Source: Prorocentrum cordatum (taxonomy: Eukaryota > Sar > Dinophyceae > Prorocentrales > Prorocentraceae). Taken from it: 32,186 bases of DNA. The stretch lies in assembly GCA_963575745.1 (NCBI GenBank), contig CAUYUJ010015717.1:82501-114686 (forward strand), written 5' to 3'. The notes under the pieces are model-generated. The model was not told where the DNA came from. It ran no database searches and was given only the letters and a program-made list of their open reading frames with translations. The translations under genes and the position numbers were made by a program. Positions 1 through 9,164 of the stretch are shown piece after piece (the stretch's first letter is position 1; each line of letters begins with the position of its first letter).

Positions 1-334
1 CATTCCAGCTTTGCTCCAGCGCTGAGGCCCCGGTCCCGCTCTTCTCGTGTCGTTCTGGCTCTTTTCGTCTTGTCTCCTCGTTCTGTCGCCTCCCCTCTCG
101 TGTCCTGTCCTCCCGCGTTTTCGTCTCTGCGCTTTGGGGTTGTCGTTGCTTCCTCCTCGGCCTCGTCTTCCTCCTCTTCTCCCTCGTTCCCTCGTCGGCC
201 TCCGCATCTTGGCGGATTCCAGCCGGATTTCGAGCAGAGGTCCGCCGGGGATTTTGGCCTGACGTGGCCTCCAGAGTGCCTGCAGACTACCATGTAGAAG
301 GCGACTACACTATGCCTCACGCACCGCACGTTAC
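1..334. other. No gene recognised
   Basis: The stretch is pyrimidine-rich at first (CT and TCC runs up to about 200) and then mixed. Short open frames exist, but none shows a domain, a credible start or codon bias. It ends where the head module of composite element E1 begins. Confidence 0.5.
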
Positions 335-389
335 AACAATTAGCCTGACGAAGGACCCAACCATGTGCAGTTGCGAGTGCCGCACTGTG
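335..389 (+). repeat. Head module of composite element, copy 1
   Basis: This segment aligns with 21751-21801 at roughly 80 percent identity over about 50 bases, including the exact core GAAGGACCCAACCAT. It is unrelated to the tandem units that follow, so it is a separate conserved module. Reading the minus strand gives HSQLHMVGSF here and YSQLHMVGSF in the other copy; I regard that as a consequence of DNA similarity, not as a gene. Confidence 0.8.
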
Positions 390-1720
390 GGTACCGGTTT
401 CGGTGGAGCTCCTATGGGGCTACGAAACTTGTGAGGGGTACGCCGAAATTGGTGGCGCGGACGCATGTGGACACCGCCACTGGGGCCTTCGGTGTAGCTC
501 CTTATGGGGCCACGAGACGCGGCCCTGGGCGAAGGAGGCGCATGAGAACTGCGCCATTGGGACCTTCGCTGGAGCTCCTTTATGGGGCCACGAAGCGCTG
601 TCATGAGTGGGGGGGACGCATGCAAACTGCGCCTCTGGTGCCTTCTGTGGAGCTCCCTATGGGGCCACGAAGCGCTGCCCTGGGTGGGAGAGACGCATGC
701 GAACACCCCGATTGAGGCCTTCGTTGGAGCTCCATATGGGGCCACGAAGCGCTGCCCTGGGTGGGGGAACCGCATGCGCCCACCCCCACTGGGACCTTCG
801 GTGGAGCTCCCTATGGGGCCACGAAGCGCTGCCCTGGGTGGGGGAACGCATGCGCCCACCCCCACTGGGGCCTTCGGTGGAGCTCCCTATGGTGGCACGA
901 AGCGCTGCCCTGGGGTGGGGGAAAACCGCATGCGGACCACCCCCACTGGGGCCTCGGGGCCACGAACACTGCCTGGGTGAGGGAACCTCATTGCGCCCAC
1001 CCCCACGGGAGCCTTCGGTAGAGCTCCCTTATGGGGCCACGAAGCGCTGCTCTGGGTGGGGGAACCGCATGCGCCCACCCCCGCTGGGGCCTTCGGTGGA
1101 GCTCCCTATGGGGCCACGAAACGCTGCCCTGGGTGGGGGAATCGCATGCGCCCACCCCCACTGGGGCCTTCGGTGGAGCTGCCTGTGGGGCCAAGAATCG
1201 CTGCCCTGGGTGGGGGAACCGCATGCGCCCACCCCCACTGGGACCTCCGGTGGAGCTCCCTATGGGGCCACGAAACGCTGCCCTGGGTGGGGGAACCGCA
1301 TGCGCCCACCCCCACTGGGGCCTTCGGTGGAGCTCCCTATGGGGCCACGAAGCGCTGCCCTGGGTGGGGGAACCGCATGCGCCCACCCCCACTGGGGCCT
1401 TCGGTGGAGCTCCCTATGAGGGAACTGCATGCGCCCACCCCCACTGCGGCCTTCGGTGGAGCTCCCTATGGGGCCACGAAACGCTGCCCTAGGTGGGGGA
1501 ACCGCATGCGCCCACCCCCACTGGGGCCTTCGGTGGAGCTCCCTATGGGACCACGAAACGCTGCCCTGGGTGGGGGAACCGCACGCGCCCACCCCCACTG
1601 GGACCTTCGGTGGAGCTCCCTGTGGGGCCAAGAAACGCTGCCCTGGGTGGGGGAACCGCATGCGCCCACCCCCACTGGGACCTTCGGTGGAGCTCCCTAT
1701 GGGGCCACGAAACGTGTTAG
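390..1720 (+). repeat. 77-bp tandem repeat array
   Basis: Successive copies of CTCCCTATGGGGCCACGAAG start near 653, 730, 807, 883, 1024, 1102, 1179, 1256, 1333, 1410, 1462, 1539, 1616 and 1693. The spacing is mainly 77 bases, with one 52-base unit (1410-1461) carrying a 25-base deletion. Each unit holds the palindromes GGAGCTCC and CGCATGCG, and a GTGGGGG/CCCCCAC inverted pair around the latter. Units are almost free of stop codons on both strands, and 77 is not a multiple of three, so the long overlapping open frames here are by-products. The first unit (about 400-480) and the last (from about 1710) carry the GTGAGGGGTRYGCCGAAAT-type half typical of E2 and E3. Confidence 0.92.
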
Positions 1721-1733
1721 AGGTGTGCCGAGA

Positions 1734-1880
1734 GCAGAGGCAAGGAGGGGGAGGAGGGAGGAGGGGAAGGAGGGCGGGAAGGAAGGAAGGAAGGAAGGAG
1801 GAACGCGGGGCACCGTCTCTTCAAAACGAGGACCCACCACCACAGGATTGTTGGGAAAAAACGACAGGTTCCCGAGGCTG
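1734..1880 (+). repeat. Purine tract and conserved tail of E1
   Basis: A GGA-rich tract with (GGAA)n is followed by the tail core GTCTCTTCAAAACGAGGACC, then CACAGG and TTGGGAAAAA. The same core occurs at 8863-8886, 9211-9232 and 23469-23488. Similarity to the copy near 9279 continues through GGTTC-x2-GAGGC (to about 1880), so the tail is close to 78 bases. Confidence 0.85.
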
Positions 1881-2130
1881 GATGGTGCCGCTCTTTGTTC
1901 CGTAGCCTCTCATGCTCGAGGCTCAGGCGTGTGCACGGACGCTCCAGCACCTCTGAGCGGTCCCATCGTCGAGCGAGGCTAGCGAAACAACATCTTTCCT
2001 ATCTCATGGCGTCGCAGTGATATTCTCCCCCCCAGCCCCCCGGGGTGGCGCCCAGCATCGCCCCCCGCCACGACAAGGCGCGCGGGGGCCCGCCTGGTCG
2101 CCGCCGGGCAGGACCTCGAGGTCGCGCAGC
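1881..2130. other. No gene recognised
   Basis: Mixed, increasingly GC-rich sequence without a supported ORF. It separates E1 from the foldback-bearing 422-bp duplication. Confidence 0.5.
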
Positions 2131-2150
2131 AGGCACGCGGAGTGGAGCGC

Positions 2151-2392
2151 CTCCTCGGGGAGGTGGGGGGGAGCAAGTCAAGCGTTGTGTCGGGCGTGTC
2201 CCCCTACGGGGGGATCTTCGACGAAAAATTAAAAAAGACCCCACACATACCCCGAAAAGGTCACAGCATACTCAACAAACTAGTCCCCAGACGATTTTTG
2301 GACTCTGTTTGGACTATTTGGGGGGTATGTTATATTCTTCGTCGAAAATCCCCCTGTCGGGGGACAGGCCCGACTTAAGACTCCTCGGGGAG
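2151..2392. mobile_element. Foldback element type A, copy 1
   Basis: The ends are inverted copies: the left arm includes GATCTTCGACGAAAAATT and the right arm ATATTCTTCGTCGAAAATCC, with further pairing through GTCGGGC and GGCCCGAC farther out. CTCCTCGGGGAG borders both sides. The inner part carries the doublet GGACTCTGTTTGGACTATTT. There is no ORF, and the length and structure fit a MITE-like element. The second copy is at 2573-2810. Confidence 0.7.
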
Positions 2393-2408
2393 ATGGAGAA
2401 ATAGGGGG

Positions 2409-2556
2409 CCTCACGCGAGCCCTACCCCTGCCCCCCACGATCTCTGAGGGAGAGGGTGGAGGGTGGGGTTCGCTTCGCTCGGAAGCTCCCGCGCGAAGCG
2501 AACCCTACCCTCCCCCTCAGAGAACGTGGGGGGCAGGGGTAGGGTTCGCGTGAGGC
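2409..2556. mobile_element. Foldback element type B, copy 1 (introner family)
   Basis: Nearly the whole segment is one hairpin: the left arm runs from GCCTCACGCGAGCCCTACCC through CCCCCCACG and TCTCTGAGGG to GGTTCGCTTCGC, and the right arm returns the same sequence inverted, meeting near 2490-2500 at an AGCTCC centre. The arms are about 65-70 bases. The same sequence family occurs at 2824-2973 and, importantly, inside the S1-domain gene at 12584-12741. Confidence 0.8.
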
Positions 2557-2572
2557 ACGCGGCGTGGAGCGC

Positions 2573-2810
2573 CTCCTCGGGGAGGTGGGGGGAAGCAATC
2601 GTTGTGTCGGGCGTGCCCCCCCGCAGGGGGATTTCTTCGACGAAAAATCAAAGATACCCCAAGACATACCCCGAAAAGGTCACAACACATCCAAAACATA
2701 GTCCCCCGACGATGTTTGGACTCTGTTTGGACAATGTTTGGGGTATTCTTTATTTTTCGTCGAAAATGCCCCTGTAGGAGGACAGGCCCGACTTACGACT
2801 CCTCGGGGAG
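2573..2810. mobile_element. Foldback element type A, copy 2
   Basis: The left arm GGATTTCTTCGACGAAAAAT with AAAGATACCCCAA is answered by TTGGGGTATTCTTT and ATTTTTCGTCGAAAATGCCC on the right. The pairing is longer and cleaner than in copy 1. It is bordered by CTCCTCGGGGAG on both sides. Confidence 0.75.
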
Positions 2811-2823
2811 ATGGGGAAATAGG

Positions 2824-2973
2824 GGGCGCCACGCGAGCCCTACCCCTACCCCCCACGATTTCTGAGGGGGAGGGTGGAGGGTGGGGTTCATTTCGCGCGG
2901 GAGCTCCCGCGCGAAGCGAACCCCACCCTCCCCTCAGAGATTAGAGTGTGGCAGGGGTAGGGCTCGCGTGAGG
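2824..2973. mobile_element. Foldback element type B, copy 2 (introner family)
   Basis: The left arm begins GGGCGCCACGCGAGCCCTAC and the right arm ends GGGGTAGGGCTCGCGTGAGG, with the centre at GCGCGGGAGCTCCCGCGCG (about 2897-2915), a perfect palindrome. The hairpin is close to complete along its length. It runs directly into a GAG triplet tract. Confidence 0.8.
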
Positions 2974-2974
2974 A

Positions 2975-3252
2975 GGAGTAAGGAGGAGGAGGAGGAGGAG
3001 GAGGAGGGAGGAGGAGGAGGAGGAGGAGGAGGAAGGAGGAGGAGGAGGAGGAGGAGGGGGAGGGGGAGGAGGAGGAGCAGGAGGAGTGAGGGAGGAGGAG
3101 GACGAGGAGGAGGAGGGGGAGGAGGAGGAGGAGGAGGAGGAGGAGGAGGAGCGAGGAGGAGGAGGAGGAGGAGGAGGAGGGGGAAGGGGGAGGAGGAGGG
3201 AGGAGGAAGGAGGAGGAGGAGGAGGAGGAGGAGGAGGAGGAGGAGGAGGAGG
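2975..3252 (+). repeat. (GAG)n triplet tract
   Basis: About 280 bases of nearly pure GAG/GGA triplets with occasional interruptions. All frames are open as poly-Glu, poly-Gly or poly-Arg, which is not evidence of coding. Strong strand asymmetry (purine on plus) makes triplex formation and assembly slippage possible. Confidence 0.95.
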
Positions 3253-4586
3253 CGAAGGCGGCTCGGCTGCGGAGGGGACTTGCGAGGCACGCCCGGCTGC
3301 GGCGGCGGACCCCCCCCCGCCCGCGACCTCCACGCGAGCCCCGAGGCCGCGGCGCGGAGCTCCGGCTCCGCGCAGGGCGGCGGCAGGCCGGGGGGCCCAC
3401 GGGTGTGGCGAGAGATGGATTGGCCGCCCGGGGCAGGCCTCGGAAACAACTAGCGAACACGGTGCCACACTCATCCGTCTCCCCCTCGCGTTCAATTTTG
3501 TCGGTGGGTTGAGTGAGATGCACGTCGACCGCAGTTCCCCGGCGCGTGCCGATAATCGGTTTGGGGGGTGTAGCGCATCGAGTGTTCAGTAGTTGTTTCC
3601 CTCGACCGTCCCTCCAGCGTGAAGCGGCGCAGGATGCTCGCGCCCTGCAGGACGAGGGCTGGAGGGAAAAAGGGGGGGAACCCAAGGGAACCCAAGGGGG
3701 GGAACCCAAGGGGTGCAAGATGCTCACGCCCTGCAGGACGAGGGGTGGAGGGAAGAGGGGGGGGGGGAACCCAAGGGGGCGAGGCAGCCGTCGGAGAATC
3801 CCGCAGTGCCACCCAGAGCTGCGCTGCCCTCTGCAGGTCTACTGCAGGCCCCGCCAGCGGCAAGAGACGGCGTCCGAGCCGACAGGAGCCTGCAAAGATG
3901 GAGGGAGCAGGGGGGGGGAGGAGAGGAGAACGAGGAAGATGAGGGAGGGAGGGAGCTGTATCTTTGGCCCGAACATTTCGGGCTCACCAATCGTCTGCCC
4001 TCAGGTCGGCACCACTTTTTCCTGAATCACTCCTGACCCACACCAGTCCCTCTCGGCAGTGCGCAGCTGGCTCACGTCAAGGCGAGGACTGATGGTGTTC
4101 TTGAGGTCGAAGCCTCGCTACCTGGCATGCCTTTGCGGCACCAGCGTCTGCAACCAGGTGGTCCCGCCGGTTGGCAGAGGCAGGGGCAACAGAGATGTCG
4201 ATCACCGACCCAGAAAGCAATGCCGTCATGTTTTGGGGAGACGCCAGGGGATGCAAGACGATCAGATGCAGCAGAGCTCAGCTCAGATTAAACATGTCCT
4301 GTCCGAGATCCCAGCAGCCACCACGTCAGTCGCCGAGGAGCACGAGAGACTCGCGGCCCACCCGCGGACCCCAAGCTGTTTTCTGTTTCTTACACATATA
4401 TACAGTCATCGGCCTGACCTAAGGAACGATACATAAGGAACGAAGCCCCTTTTCCCAAGGAGTAGCGCGTAGGGAAGGGAACGATCTGCAATACACATAT
4501 CGCATGAGGAGCGACACATAACGCATGAAAGCCTGCGGAACGACGGAGCCCCTTTTGAAAAGCAAGTGTTCCTTGCTCAAGCCGCT
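3253..4586. other. No gene recognised; includes an 86-bp duplication
   Basis: GC-rich at 3253-3450, then mixed. At 3633-3804 a unit beginning GATGCTCGCGCCCTGCAGGA recurs 86 bases later (3719) with few changes and is followed by GGGGGAACCCAAGG in both copies. The open frame at 4059-4436 has no domain or clear bias and is not called. AT-rich sequence at 4390-4560 leads into the assembly gap. Confidence 0.5.
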
Positions 4587-4686
4587 NNNNNNNNNNNNNN
4601 NNNNNNNNNNNNNNNNNNNNNNNNNNNNNNNNNNNNNNNNNNNNNNNNNNNNNNNNNNNNNNNNNNNNNNNNNNNNNNNNNNNNNN
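4587..4686. other. Assembly gap of 100 N
   Basis: Exactly 100 N bases, the usual placeholder for a scaffold join of unknown size. It sits at the edge of a CA dinucleotide tract, which probably stopped the contig. Confidence 0.99.
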
Positions 4687-4696
4687 CACACACACG

Positions 4697-4728
<32 letters not shown>

Positions 4729-4874
4729 CACACACACACACACGCACGCACGCACACACACACACATGCGCACACGCACACGCACACACACACACACACA
4801 CACGCGCGCACACGCACACACACACACACAAACACGCACACACACGCACACACGCACACACACACACACGCACA
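4687..4874 (+). repeat. (CA)n microsatellite
   Basis: About 188 bases of CA repeats with periodic CG interruptions. The alternating purine-pyrimidine pattern is Z-DNA-prone. The poly-His/Thr and Cys/Val open frames over it are artefacts. Confidence 0.97.
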
Positions 4875-4887
4875 ATTTGGCATTTTC

Positions 4888-4952
4888 ACCCACCCAGTAC
4901 AGCGCTTCGTGGCCCCACAGGGAGCTCCACCGAAGTCCCCAGCGGGGGCGAG
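4888..4952 (-). repeat. Lone 77-bp-type monomer, reverse orientation
   Basis: The minus strand reads GACTTCGGTGGAGCTCCCTG followed by TGGGGCCACGAAGCGCTG and GGGTGGGTG, which is the E1 unit. It is a single partial copy in the opposite orientation to every array in the window, and lies directly against the CA tract and the gap. Confidence 0.85.
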
Positions 4953-4979
4953 TCGGTCGGCCGCAGTCGGATCTCGTTC

Positions 4980-5145
4980 GGAGGTGAGTTCTCAGTCGGG
5001 GGTGGGACGTTCGGTCCTCTCAGTTCTCGTTTGGGGGTGAGTCGCTCGGGCCCGTCAGTTCTTGGTCGGAGGGAGTCGTTCGGGCCCCTCGGTTCTTGGT
5101 AGGGGTTGAGTCGTTCGAGCCTCTCAGTTCTCAGTCGAAGGTAAA
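4980..5145 (+). repeat. 34-35-bp minisatellite
   Basis: Four to five degenerate units with the consensus GAGTCGTTCGGGCCCCTCAG then TTCTTGGTCGGAGG; GAGTCG starts at 5039, 5073 and about 5108. It follows the lone reverse monomer with no gene between. Confidence 0.8.
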
Positions 5146-5272
5146 ATGGGCGGGCCCCCGTAGTGTTTTGTGGGGGGTGAGTCGCTTTCGCCCTTTGATT
5201 TAGTCGGAGCCGTTTGATTGCTGTTCTGGGGCCTTCTTCGACTGTCTTGGAGGCTTCTGTGGCGGCCTCAGC

Positions 5273-5728
5273 GATTTTGGCTTCTTGGGGCGGCGGGGTG
5301 CCGGGGCGGAGGGGGGGGTCCCGGCGAGCTTTTTGCAGGGTGGGGAACCCAGCTCCAGAGGCTTGGGGGGCGGTCTTGGGGGCCTCTTGGGCGGTCTTGG
5401 AGCGTCGGAAAGCCGAAAAGGCGAGAACGCCACAAACCTTGCAAAAAACAGCGAAAATCAACGATTTTGGCTTATTGGGGCGGATGGGTGGCGGGGCGCA
5501 GGAGGGGGTCCCGGCGAGCTTTTCGCAGGGTGGGAAGTCCGAAGAGCAGAGCTCCAGAGGCTTAGGGAGCGGTCTTGGGGGCCTCTTGGGCGGTCTTGGA
5601 GCATCGGAAAGGCAAGAAGGCCAAAACATTGAACAAAGCAATGAAAGTCAACGATGTTGGATTCCTGGGGCGTCCCAAGAACAGAGCTCCAGAGGCTTGG
5701 GGGGCGGTGTTGGAGGCCTCTTGAGCCC
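5273..5728 (+). repeat. 190-bp tandem repeat, about 2.4 copies
   Basis: GATTTTGGCTTCTTGGGG starts at 5273, a close copy at 5463 and a diverged one at 5653, a regular 190-base step. Shared internal blocks include GGTCCCGGCGAGCTTTT, AGCTCCAGAGGCTT and GGCCTCTTGGGCGGTCTTGG. The third copy lacks about 110 bases. Reverse-strand Pro-rich frames here reflect the repeats. Confidence 0.85.
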
Positions 5729-5865
5729 CTCACGCTTTCAAGTTTGGATTCGCTGGGCTATGCCCCACGTAGGGACCTTATGTTTCGCCCGTTTTCGAGG
5801 GCTCCCAGTTTTGCTCCGTGATGACCTCTGGATTTGTCCCCTGCGTTCGTTGATCGTTGATCGTT

Positions 5866-5924
5866 GATCCTCCTCCTCCTCCTCCTCCTCCTCCTCCTCC
5901 TCCTCCTCCTCCTCCTCCTCCTCC
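5866..5924 (+). repeat. (CTC)n triplet tract
   Basis: A nearly pure CTC/TCC run of about 59 bases following GTTGATCGTTGATCGTTGAT, itself a short 8-base direct repeat at about 5849-5868. Confidence 0.95.
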
Positions 5925-5957
5925 TTCCCCTTCCTTTTCGCGTGCGGAAACACGTCG

Positions 5958-6412
5958 GTGACGTCGACAACGACGGCGTCGCCGACCGTCACGGTGGCCT
6001 CCCAAGAGCCGCCGAGGGCGCGCCGCTCGGCGGCGGGCGCCGCGCTCTTCGGCCTGGCCGTGGCGATCGCCCTGCTGGGCGTCGGCGCACCGGGCGACCT
6101 CGCCCCCGCTCGGGTGGCGCCGGGCGGCGCGGCGCGGCCCACGGCGCCCTCGGCGGCGGCGGCCACGACGGCGGCACCCTCGGCGGCGGCGACGGCGACT
6201 GCAGCGGCCCGCGGCGGCAGCGGCGCCCTCGGCGCCGGCAGCGCCGCCGTTGCAAGGCGCTGGCTGCGCGGGCCGCTGCCAAAGCTGGGACGCCTGTCCG
6301 CGGGCTGGGCGTGGCGCGGGCGGCGCGGGCGGCGCGGGCCGGCGGCGGCGGTGCAGTCGAGGACCGGGGACAATCAACAGGAGCCCAGGCCTCTCAAAGG
6401 GTGTTCGAGTAG
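5958..6412 (+). CDS. Possible exon with a hydrophobic segment, unidentified
   Basis: A GC-rich stretch with a strong G/C third-position bias like the S1 genes reads, from about 5958, a Thr/Ser-rich start, a basic patch (PPRARRSAAG) and then a hydrophobic segment AALFGLAVAIALLGVGAPG. Ala/Thr/Pro-rich low-complexity sequence follows. This could be the first exon of a membrane or secreted protein. No domain is recognised, the nominal start is GTG, and Ala-rich GC sequence can look open by chance, so the call is weak. The region ends at an inverted repeat near 6432. Confidence 0.2.
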
Positions 6413-6431
6413 ATGGGGTCGAAGGGTCTCT

Positions 6432-6459
6432 CCGCATCGCCGACGCATCGGCGATGCGG
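6432..6459. repeat. Perfect 12-bp stem inverted repeat
   Basis: CCGCATCGCCGA is followed by four bases and then TCGGCGATGCGG. The right arm recurs as GCATCGGCGATGCGG at about 6515-6530. No gene boundary was established here. Confidence 0.8.
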
Positions 6460-7026
6460 CTCGATGTGGAGCTTGATGTTCTCCACGCCGACTGCGCCGA
6501 TGTGACGTCACCGTTGCATCGGCGATGCGGCGCGATCTTCCGACCCCGACTATTCGGACCCCGTTCGGGAGGCCCCCACTGACCCGCAAGTCCGGCAACG
6601 CGTAAGAGCGGCCTTCGCTAGAATGGCTTTGGTGCGGGCCCACAGGGTCCCCCCACTGCCCCCCGCGCCCCCCTGAGGCCACACCAGAGGTCCCCCTTGC
6701 CTAGAGTCCATCCTGCAGGCGTAGATGCTTGCTCGAGCGAGGGCCCGACCCCACGAGAAGCGACCGAGGTGCGCCGCATCTTCTCGGGGTCCAGGTCCAC
6801 TCCGATCGATCCAATTCGATATCGATTCCGGCTGGCCCGATTCGATCCACTTCCGAAATGTATTTATATATACATATAAAGAGAGAGAGAGAGAGAAGGA
6901 GAAAGAAAGAGACATAAAGAAAGGAAGAGAAAGAAGGAATAGAGAGAGAGAGAGGGAAAGAGAGAGAGAGATAGGAAAACACAAAACAAACGATTATCAT
7001 GGCTAAGGGCAGCTCTCGGAGGTAGA
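6460..7026. other. No gene recognised; GA-rich tract at 6878-6976
   Basis: Mixed sequence with no supported ORF to about 6860, then TATATA and a (GA)n-rich imperfect tract of about 100 bases. The array of E2 begins after it. Confidence 0.6.
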
Positions 7027-8125
7027 GCTCCCTATGAGGCCACGAAGCGTGTGAGGGGTGTGCCGAAATGGGGCCGGAGCGCCCTGCGAACCCTGCCGCT
7101 GCGCCATCGGTGGAGCCCCCTATGGGGCCACGAACCTTGTGAGGGGTTGCGCCGAAATAAGGGTGGAACTGCGAACCCTGCCACAGAGGCCTTCGGTAGA
7201 GCTCCCTATAGGGCCACGAACCGTGTGAGGTGTGCGCCGAAATCGGGGTGGAGCTGCATGCGAGCCCTGCCTCTGTGGCCTTCGGTGGAACTCCCTAAGG
7301 GGCCACGAAGCGTGTGAGGGGTGTGCCGAAATGAGGGCTCAACTGCATACGAACCCTGCCGCTGAGGCCTTCTGGGGAGCTGCCTCTGGGGCCACGAACC
7401 GTGTGAGGGATTCGAACCCTGCCGCTGGGGCCTTCAGTAGAGCTCCCTGTGGGGCCACGGGGCGTGTGAGGGGTACGCCGAAATGAGGGTGGAGCTGCAT
7501 GCGAGCCTTGCCATTGGGGCCCTTCGGTGGAGCCTTCTATGGGGCCACGAATCGTGTGTGGAGTGCGCCAGAATGATGGCGGAACTGCCTGCGAGCCATG
7601 CCATTGGAGCTTTCGGTGGAGCTCCCCATGTGGCCACGAACTGTCTGAGAGGCATGCCGAAATGAGGGTGGAACTGCTCGCGAACCCTGCCACTGGGGCC
7701 GTCGGTGGAGCTCCCTACGGGGTCACGAACTCCCTGAGGGGTGCGTCAGAATGGTGGCGGAATTGCGTGCAAACCATGCCACTGGAGCCTCGGTGGAGCT
7801 CCCTATGGGGCCACATACCGTGTGAGGGGTGCGCCGAAATGAAAGTGGAACTGCATGCGAACCTTGCCATCGGTGGAGCCCATAGGGTCGCGAACCGTGT
7901 GAGGGGTGCGCCGAAATGAGAGTGGAACTGCATGCGAACCCTGCCACCGAAGCTATTGGTGGAGCTCCCTGTGGGGTCACGAACCGTGTGAGGGGTGCAC
8001 CGAAATGAAGGTGGAATGGCAGCCACGAGCCGTGTGAGGGATGCGCCGAAACGAATGCGGAACTGCATGCGAACCTTGCCATTGGGGACTTCGGTGGAGC
8101 TCCCTATGGTGCCACGAACCGTGAG
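7027..8125 (+). repeat. 89-bp tandem repeat array, left block
   Basis: The consensus unit contains GGAGCTCCCTATGGGGCCAC, GAACCGTGTGAGGGGTGCGC, CGAAATGAGGGTGGAACTGC and ATGCGAACCCTGCCACTGGG. About a dozen units are diverged from one another, several with short deletions (for example near 7400 and 7870). The first 33 or so bases match the units of E1 and E3. Confidence 0.88.
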
Positions 8126-8136
8126 ACGAGATCGAT

Positions 8137-8220
8137 GATAATGATGAAGCTGATGGTGATGGTGATGGTGATGGTGATGGTGATGGTGATGGTGATGGTG
8201 ATGGTGATGTTGTTGATGAC

Positions 8221-8265
<45 letters not shown>

Positions 8266-8420
8266 AATGTTGATGATGATGATGATGATGATGCTGATTA
8301 TGGTGATGATGCTGATGATGATGATGATGAACATGATGATGATGATGACGACAACGATGACGACGACGGTGATGATGATTATGATGACGATGCCGATGAT
8401 GATGACGATGTTGCGAATGG

Positions 8421-8482
<62 letters not shown>

Positions 8483-8619
8483 GATGATGATTATTATGAT
8501 CTTGATGATGGTGATGATGATCAGGATCATGATCATGATCATGAGGATGATAATGATGTTGCTGATGATGATGATGATGATGATGCTGATGATGATGATG
8601 ATGATGATGATGGTGATGG

Positions 8620-8692
<73 letters not shown>

Positions 8693-8795
8693 CATGATCA
8701 TGACCATGATCATGATCATGGCCATGATCATGATGATGCTGACGATGCTGATGATGCTGATGATGCTGATGATGATGACGACTATGAGGACTGCG
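8137..8795 (+). repeat. (ATG)n / (GAT)n microsatellite
   Basis: About 660 bases of ATG triplets with scattered GGT, GCT, CAT and CGA variants. It lies between the left array and the inner tail of E2. Poly-Met, poly-Asp and reverse poly-His/Ile frames over it are not genes. Confidence 0.95.
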
Positions 8796-8796
8796 G

Positions 8797-8890
8797 AGGG
8801 CAGAGGCAAGGATGGGAGGAGGGAGGAGGGGGGAGCAGGAAGGAGTGAGTGACGTGGGGCGCTGTCTCTTCAAAACGAGGACCCAACACC
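8797..8890 (+). repeat. Inner purine tract and truncated tail of E2
   Basis: GCAGAGGCAAGGA (also at about 1734 in E1), a GGA tract, then TGTCTCTTCAAAACGAGGAC and CCAACACC. The tail is cut at 8890 and replaced by an 89-bp unit, whereas complete tails continue ACAGGATGGTTGGG. Confidence 0.85.
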
Positions 8891-9130
8891 CTGCCACTGG
8901 GGCCTTCGGTGGAGCTCCCTATGGGGCCACGAACCGTGTGAGGGGTGCGCCGAGATGAAGGTGGAACTGCATGCGAACCCTGCCACTGGGGCCTTCGATG
9001 GAGCTCCCCATGGGGCCACGAACCGTGTGAGGGGCGCGCCGAAATGAGGGTGGAACTGCATTCGAACCCTGCCGCCGGGACCTTAGGTGGAGCTCCCTAT
9101 GGGGCCACGAAACGTGTGAGGGGTGTGCCA
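8891..9130 (+). repeat. 89-bp tandem repeat array, right block
   Basis: GGAGCTCCC starts at 8911, 9000 and 9089, exactly 89 bases apart. These units are closer to the consensus than those of the left block. The last changes to AAACGTGTGAGGGGTGTGCC, the E3-type sequence. Confidence 0.92.
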
Positions 9131-9164
9131 AAATAGGGCGGCGCCGCCATGCGGACTGCGCGGA

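Larger units (their letters stand above)
335..1880 (+). mobile_element. Composite repeat element E1 (head, 77-bp VNTR, purine tract, tail)
   Basis: The element has four parts in fixed order: a unique head (335-389), a tandem array (about 390-1720), a purine-rich tract opened by GCAGAGGCAAGGA (about 1734-1802) and a unique tail (1803-1880). Head and tail both recur at E3 (21751-23517), and the tail also recurs at E2 (9199-9279), in the same order and orientation, so these modules travel together. No ORF for a mobility protein is present, so it would be non-autonomous. The layout resembles a SINE-VNTR composite such as primate SVA, but that is an architectural analogy only. No target-site duplication could be fixed, and the exact ends are uncertain by about 10 bases. 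Confidence 0.8.
2131..2974. repeat. 422-bp tandem duplication, two copies
   Basis: AGGCACGCGG followed by GTGGAGCGCCTCCTCGGGG starts at 2131 and again at 2553, giving two units of 422 bases that diverge by small indels and substitutions. Each unit contains, in order, one long imperfect foldback (type A, about 240 bases) and one short high-quality foldback (type B, about 148 bases). The duplication therefore copied the pair as a block. Confidence 0.85.

Noticed and set aside
390-1720. Regularly spaced repeats considered as a CRISPR array
   Set aside because: Units are contiguous tandem copies with no unique spacers, and the genome is eukaryotic.
607-1982. Several overlapping open frames of up to 308 codons on both strands over the 77-bp array
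   Set aside because: They arise because the unit lacks stops in nearly all frames; the peptide simply cycles with period 77 and shows no domain.
4886-5641. 251-codon Pro-rich frame on the minus strand
   Set aside because: It runs through the lone monomer, the 34-bp and the 190-bp repeats; its repeats follow the DNA periods.
7409-7425. GATTCGAACCCTGCC as a tRNA T-arm
   Set aside because: It is part of the 89-bp repeat unit (ATGCGAACCCTGCC) with one change.
8135-8897. Poly-Met/Asp and poly-His/Ile frames
   Set aside because: Translation of an ATG microsatellite.
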